A stretch of 64,000 nucleotides of DNA from Desulfobacter vibrioformis DSM 8776 (lineage in GTDB: Bacteria > Desulfobacterota > Desulfobacteria > Desulfobacterales > Desulfobacteraceae): NCBI RefSeq assembly GCF_000745975.1, contig NZ_KN050796.1, forward strand, positions 1-64,000. The letters run 5' to 3'. Each line of letters begins with the position of its first letter. The stretch's first letter is position 1. The notes beneath the pieces are model-generated. The model ran no database searches. It was not told the origin of the DNA and saw only the letters and a list, made by a program, of their open reading frames with translations. The position numbers and the translations under genes are program-made. Of this stretch, positions 63,251 to 64,000 are shown one piece after another.

Positions 63251-64000
63251 CTATATTTCCGACAGAGCAGTATGAACAAAGTCCGGTTTGATAAATCCAT
63301 TAAGGTCTGTGCCGGCCGGCATGACCTTCATGGTTGTGCGCATATAATCAAGCACGATGTTTAAAATTTCCATATCCGGAACCAGAAGTTTGGGGCAATA
63401 GGTTATCCCCGATGTTTTAAGTGCCCTTTGCGTCTGCCCGGCAGACAGGCCTAAAAAAGAGGCTGACATGCTTTCAATCTCCTTTGCGGCAGTGTCCGGG
63501 GATGACATATACCGGTCAAGCTGTTGGGCACTGTCAAGAAGGCAGCTGACCATCAGGGCCAAACTTTCCCTTTTGGTCCTGAGCAGATCCTGGTGTACCA
63601 CGAATACGGAACCCGGATGAACCTTCCACAGGTCCCGGGAAATGAGCAGACGTTTGAATCTTTTTTTCTCAATCCCGGCGTCACCAAAGGGGGCAGGGCA
63701 GATAAAAGCGGCAATATCGCCGTCAGGGTCCGAATCTGCCATTTCCGGCATCAGTTCACACGGAACCGCTTCAATGCCGACGCCTTCTTCCGATCTCCCC
63801 GGATAGGAAATTTTCAACTTTCCTGCATTCAGAAGCCTGTGAACAAGCATATGCTGAATACTAAGTCTGTGGGGGATCAACATACTTTTTCCCCTGAGGT
63901 CTGCCAATCTTTGGATTTGTTCAGGTACAATGATTCTGCTGCCGGCCCTGTGGGTGAACATGAGCATGGAAATGGCCAGTCCCTTGTCAAACAGATACAT
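63251..64000 (-). CDS. Second NrtA-like binding-domain protein, cut by the window edge
   Basis: The visible 249 residues line up with the C-terminal part of the CheY-fusion protein: LIPHRLSIQHMLVHRLL against PHKMSVHHMLAHKFL, DLWKVHPGSVFVVHQDLL against WENHPCCIVAMQKDFI, and the ends LNGFIKPDF against LENFIEPSF. The ATG at the window edge aligns with residue 210 of the fusion protein (MDLFAYDSP), not with a true N-terminus, so at least 65 residues, and possibly a receiver or kinase domain, lie beyond the window. First visible gene of the ABC operon. Confidence 0.8.
   Translation of the reverse strand: MYLFDKGLAISMLMFTHRAGSRIIVPEQIQRLADLRGKSMLIPHRLSIQHMLVHRLLNAGKLKISYPGRSEEGVGIEAVPCELMPEMADSDPDGDIAAFICPAPFGDAGIEKKRFKRLLISRDLWKVHPGSVFVVHQDLLRTKRESLALMVSCLLDSAQQLDRYMSSPDTAAKEIESMSASFLGLSAGQTQRALKTSGITYCPKLLVPDMEILNIVLDYMRTTMKVMPAGTDLNGFIKPDFVHTALSEI

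Noticed and set aside
1-64000. CRISPR arrays, insertion sequences, prophage, rRNA
   Set aside because: No regularly spaced repeats, transposase, phage structural genes or rRNA segments were seen; xerC is the housekeeping type.

Overview
The window looks like chromosome from a Gram-negative, sulfate-reducing-type deltaproteobacterium of the Desulfobacteraceae/Desulfobacter group. This is inferred from the mix of genes: a REC-CBS regulator beside a DASS anion carrier, many large sensor kinases, an AcdA-type acyl-CoA dehydrogenase, the order folK/arg/hslUV/xerC/coaBC, and moderate G+C content. No 16S gene is present, so the assignment is not proven.

Layout. 1-1,200: an HTH protein, a possible small RNA and a tRNA-Gly/tRNA-Cys pair. 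1,218-12,423 (minus): a tightly packed housekeeping run, read as lipoprotein, coaBC, UDG-like, xerC, hslV, hslU, argB, argD, argF, argH, lipoprotein, folK, transaldolase, with many 4-nt or longer overlaps. 12,567-14,039 (minus): thiC under a TPP riboswitch. 14,211-21,750 (minus): a minor-pilin operon, fimT-pilV-pilW-pilX-pilY1, with a 1,589-residue PilY1-like adhesin. 22,117-23,768 (plus): an AT-rich hipBA module, probably acquired. 23,903-27,345 (plus): pepF, trmO and a DUF4405 membrane protein. 27,351-35,340 (minus): a hydrolase remnant, a FRG-domain protein, a giant propeller histidine kinase, a racemase-like protein and an unrecognised 601-residue protein with a possible attenuator. 35,959-38,384 (plus): REC-CBS regulator and DASS transporter. 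38,590-41,309 (minus): a cyclic-nucleotide-binding protein and an acyl-CoA dehydrogenase. 41,568-43,717 (plus): four small metabolic or redox genes. 43,746-47,306 (plus): kinase, lipoprotein and sigma-54 activator in the order of enterobacterial QseE-QseG-QseF. 47,548-52,017: a PilZ-like fragment, a CheX-type phosphatase, a CheY, a CheA-like kinase without its coupling domain, and a convergent REC-GGDEF cyclase. 52,095-58,243 (plus): lepA and a SNF2 helicase. 58,258-58,944 (minus): a very acidic protein. 59,025-64,000 (minus): an NrtA/SsuA-type ABC uptake operon that runs off the window.

The most unusual item is the last gene of that ABC operon (59,025-60,398). A CheY-like receiver with all its phosphorylation residues is fused to an NrtA-type substrate-binding domain without a signal peptide, so a ligand-binding fold normally found in the periplasm appears to sit in the cytoplasm on a response regulator. 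The operon holds three related substrate-binding domains: one Tat-exported, one fused to CheY, and one cut by the window edge. This suggests an uptake system coupled to cytoplasmic sensing and phosphotransfer. The closest known parallel is the cytoplasmic NrtA-like domain of cyanobacterial NrtC.

The window is rich in signalling: four histidine-kinase-type proteins or modules, six receiver domains, a diguanylate cyclase and a CheX phosphatase. Likely regulatory DNA includes a TPP riboswitch, a pair of identical-geometry inverted repeats between the acyl-CoA dehydrogenase and the DUF523 operon, operator-like palindromes before hipBA, and a near-consensus sigma-70 promoter before the tRNAs.
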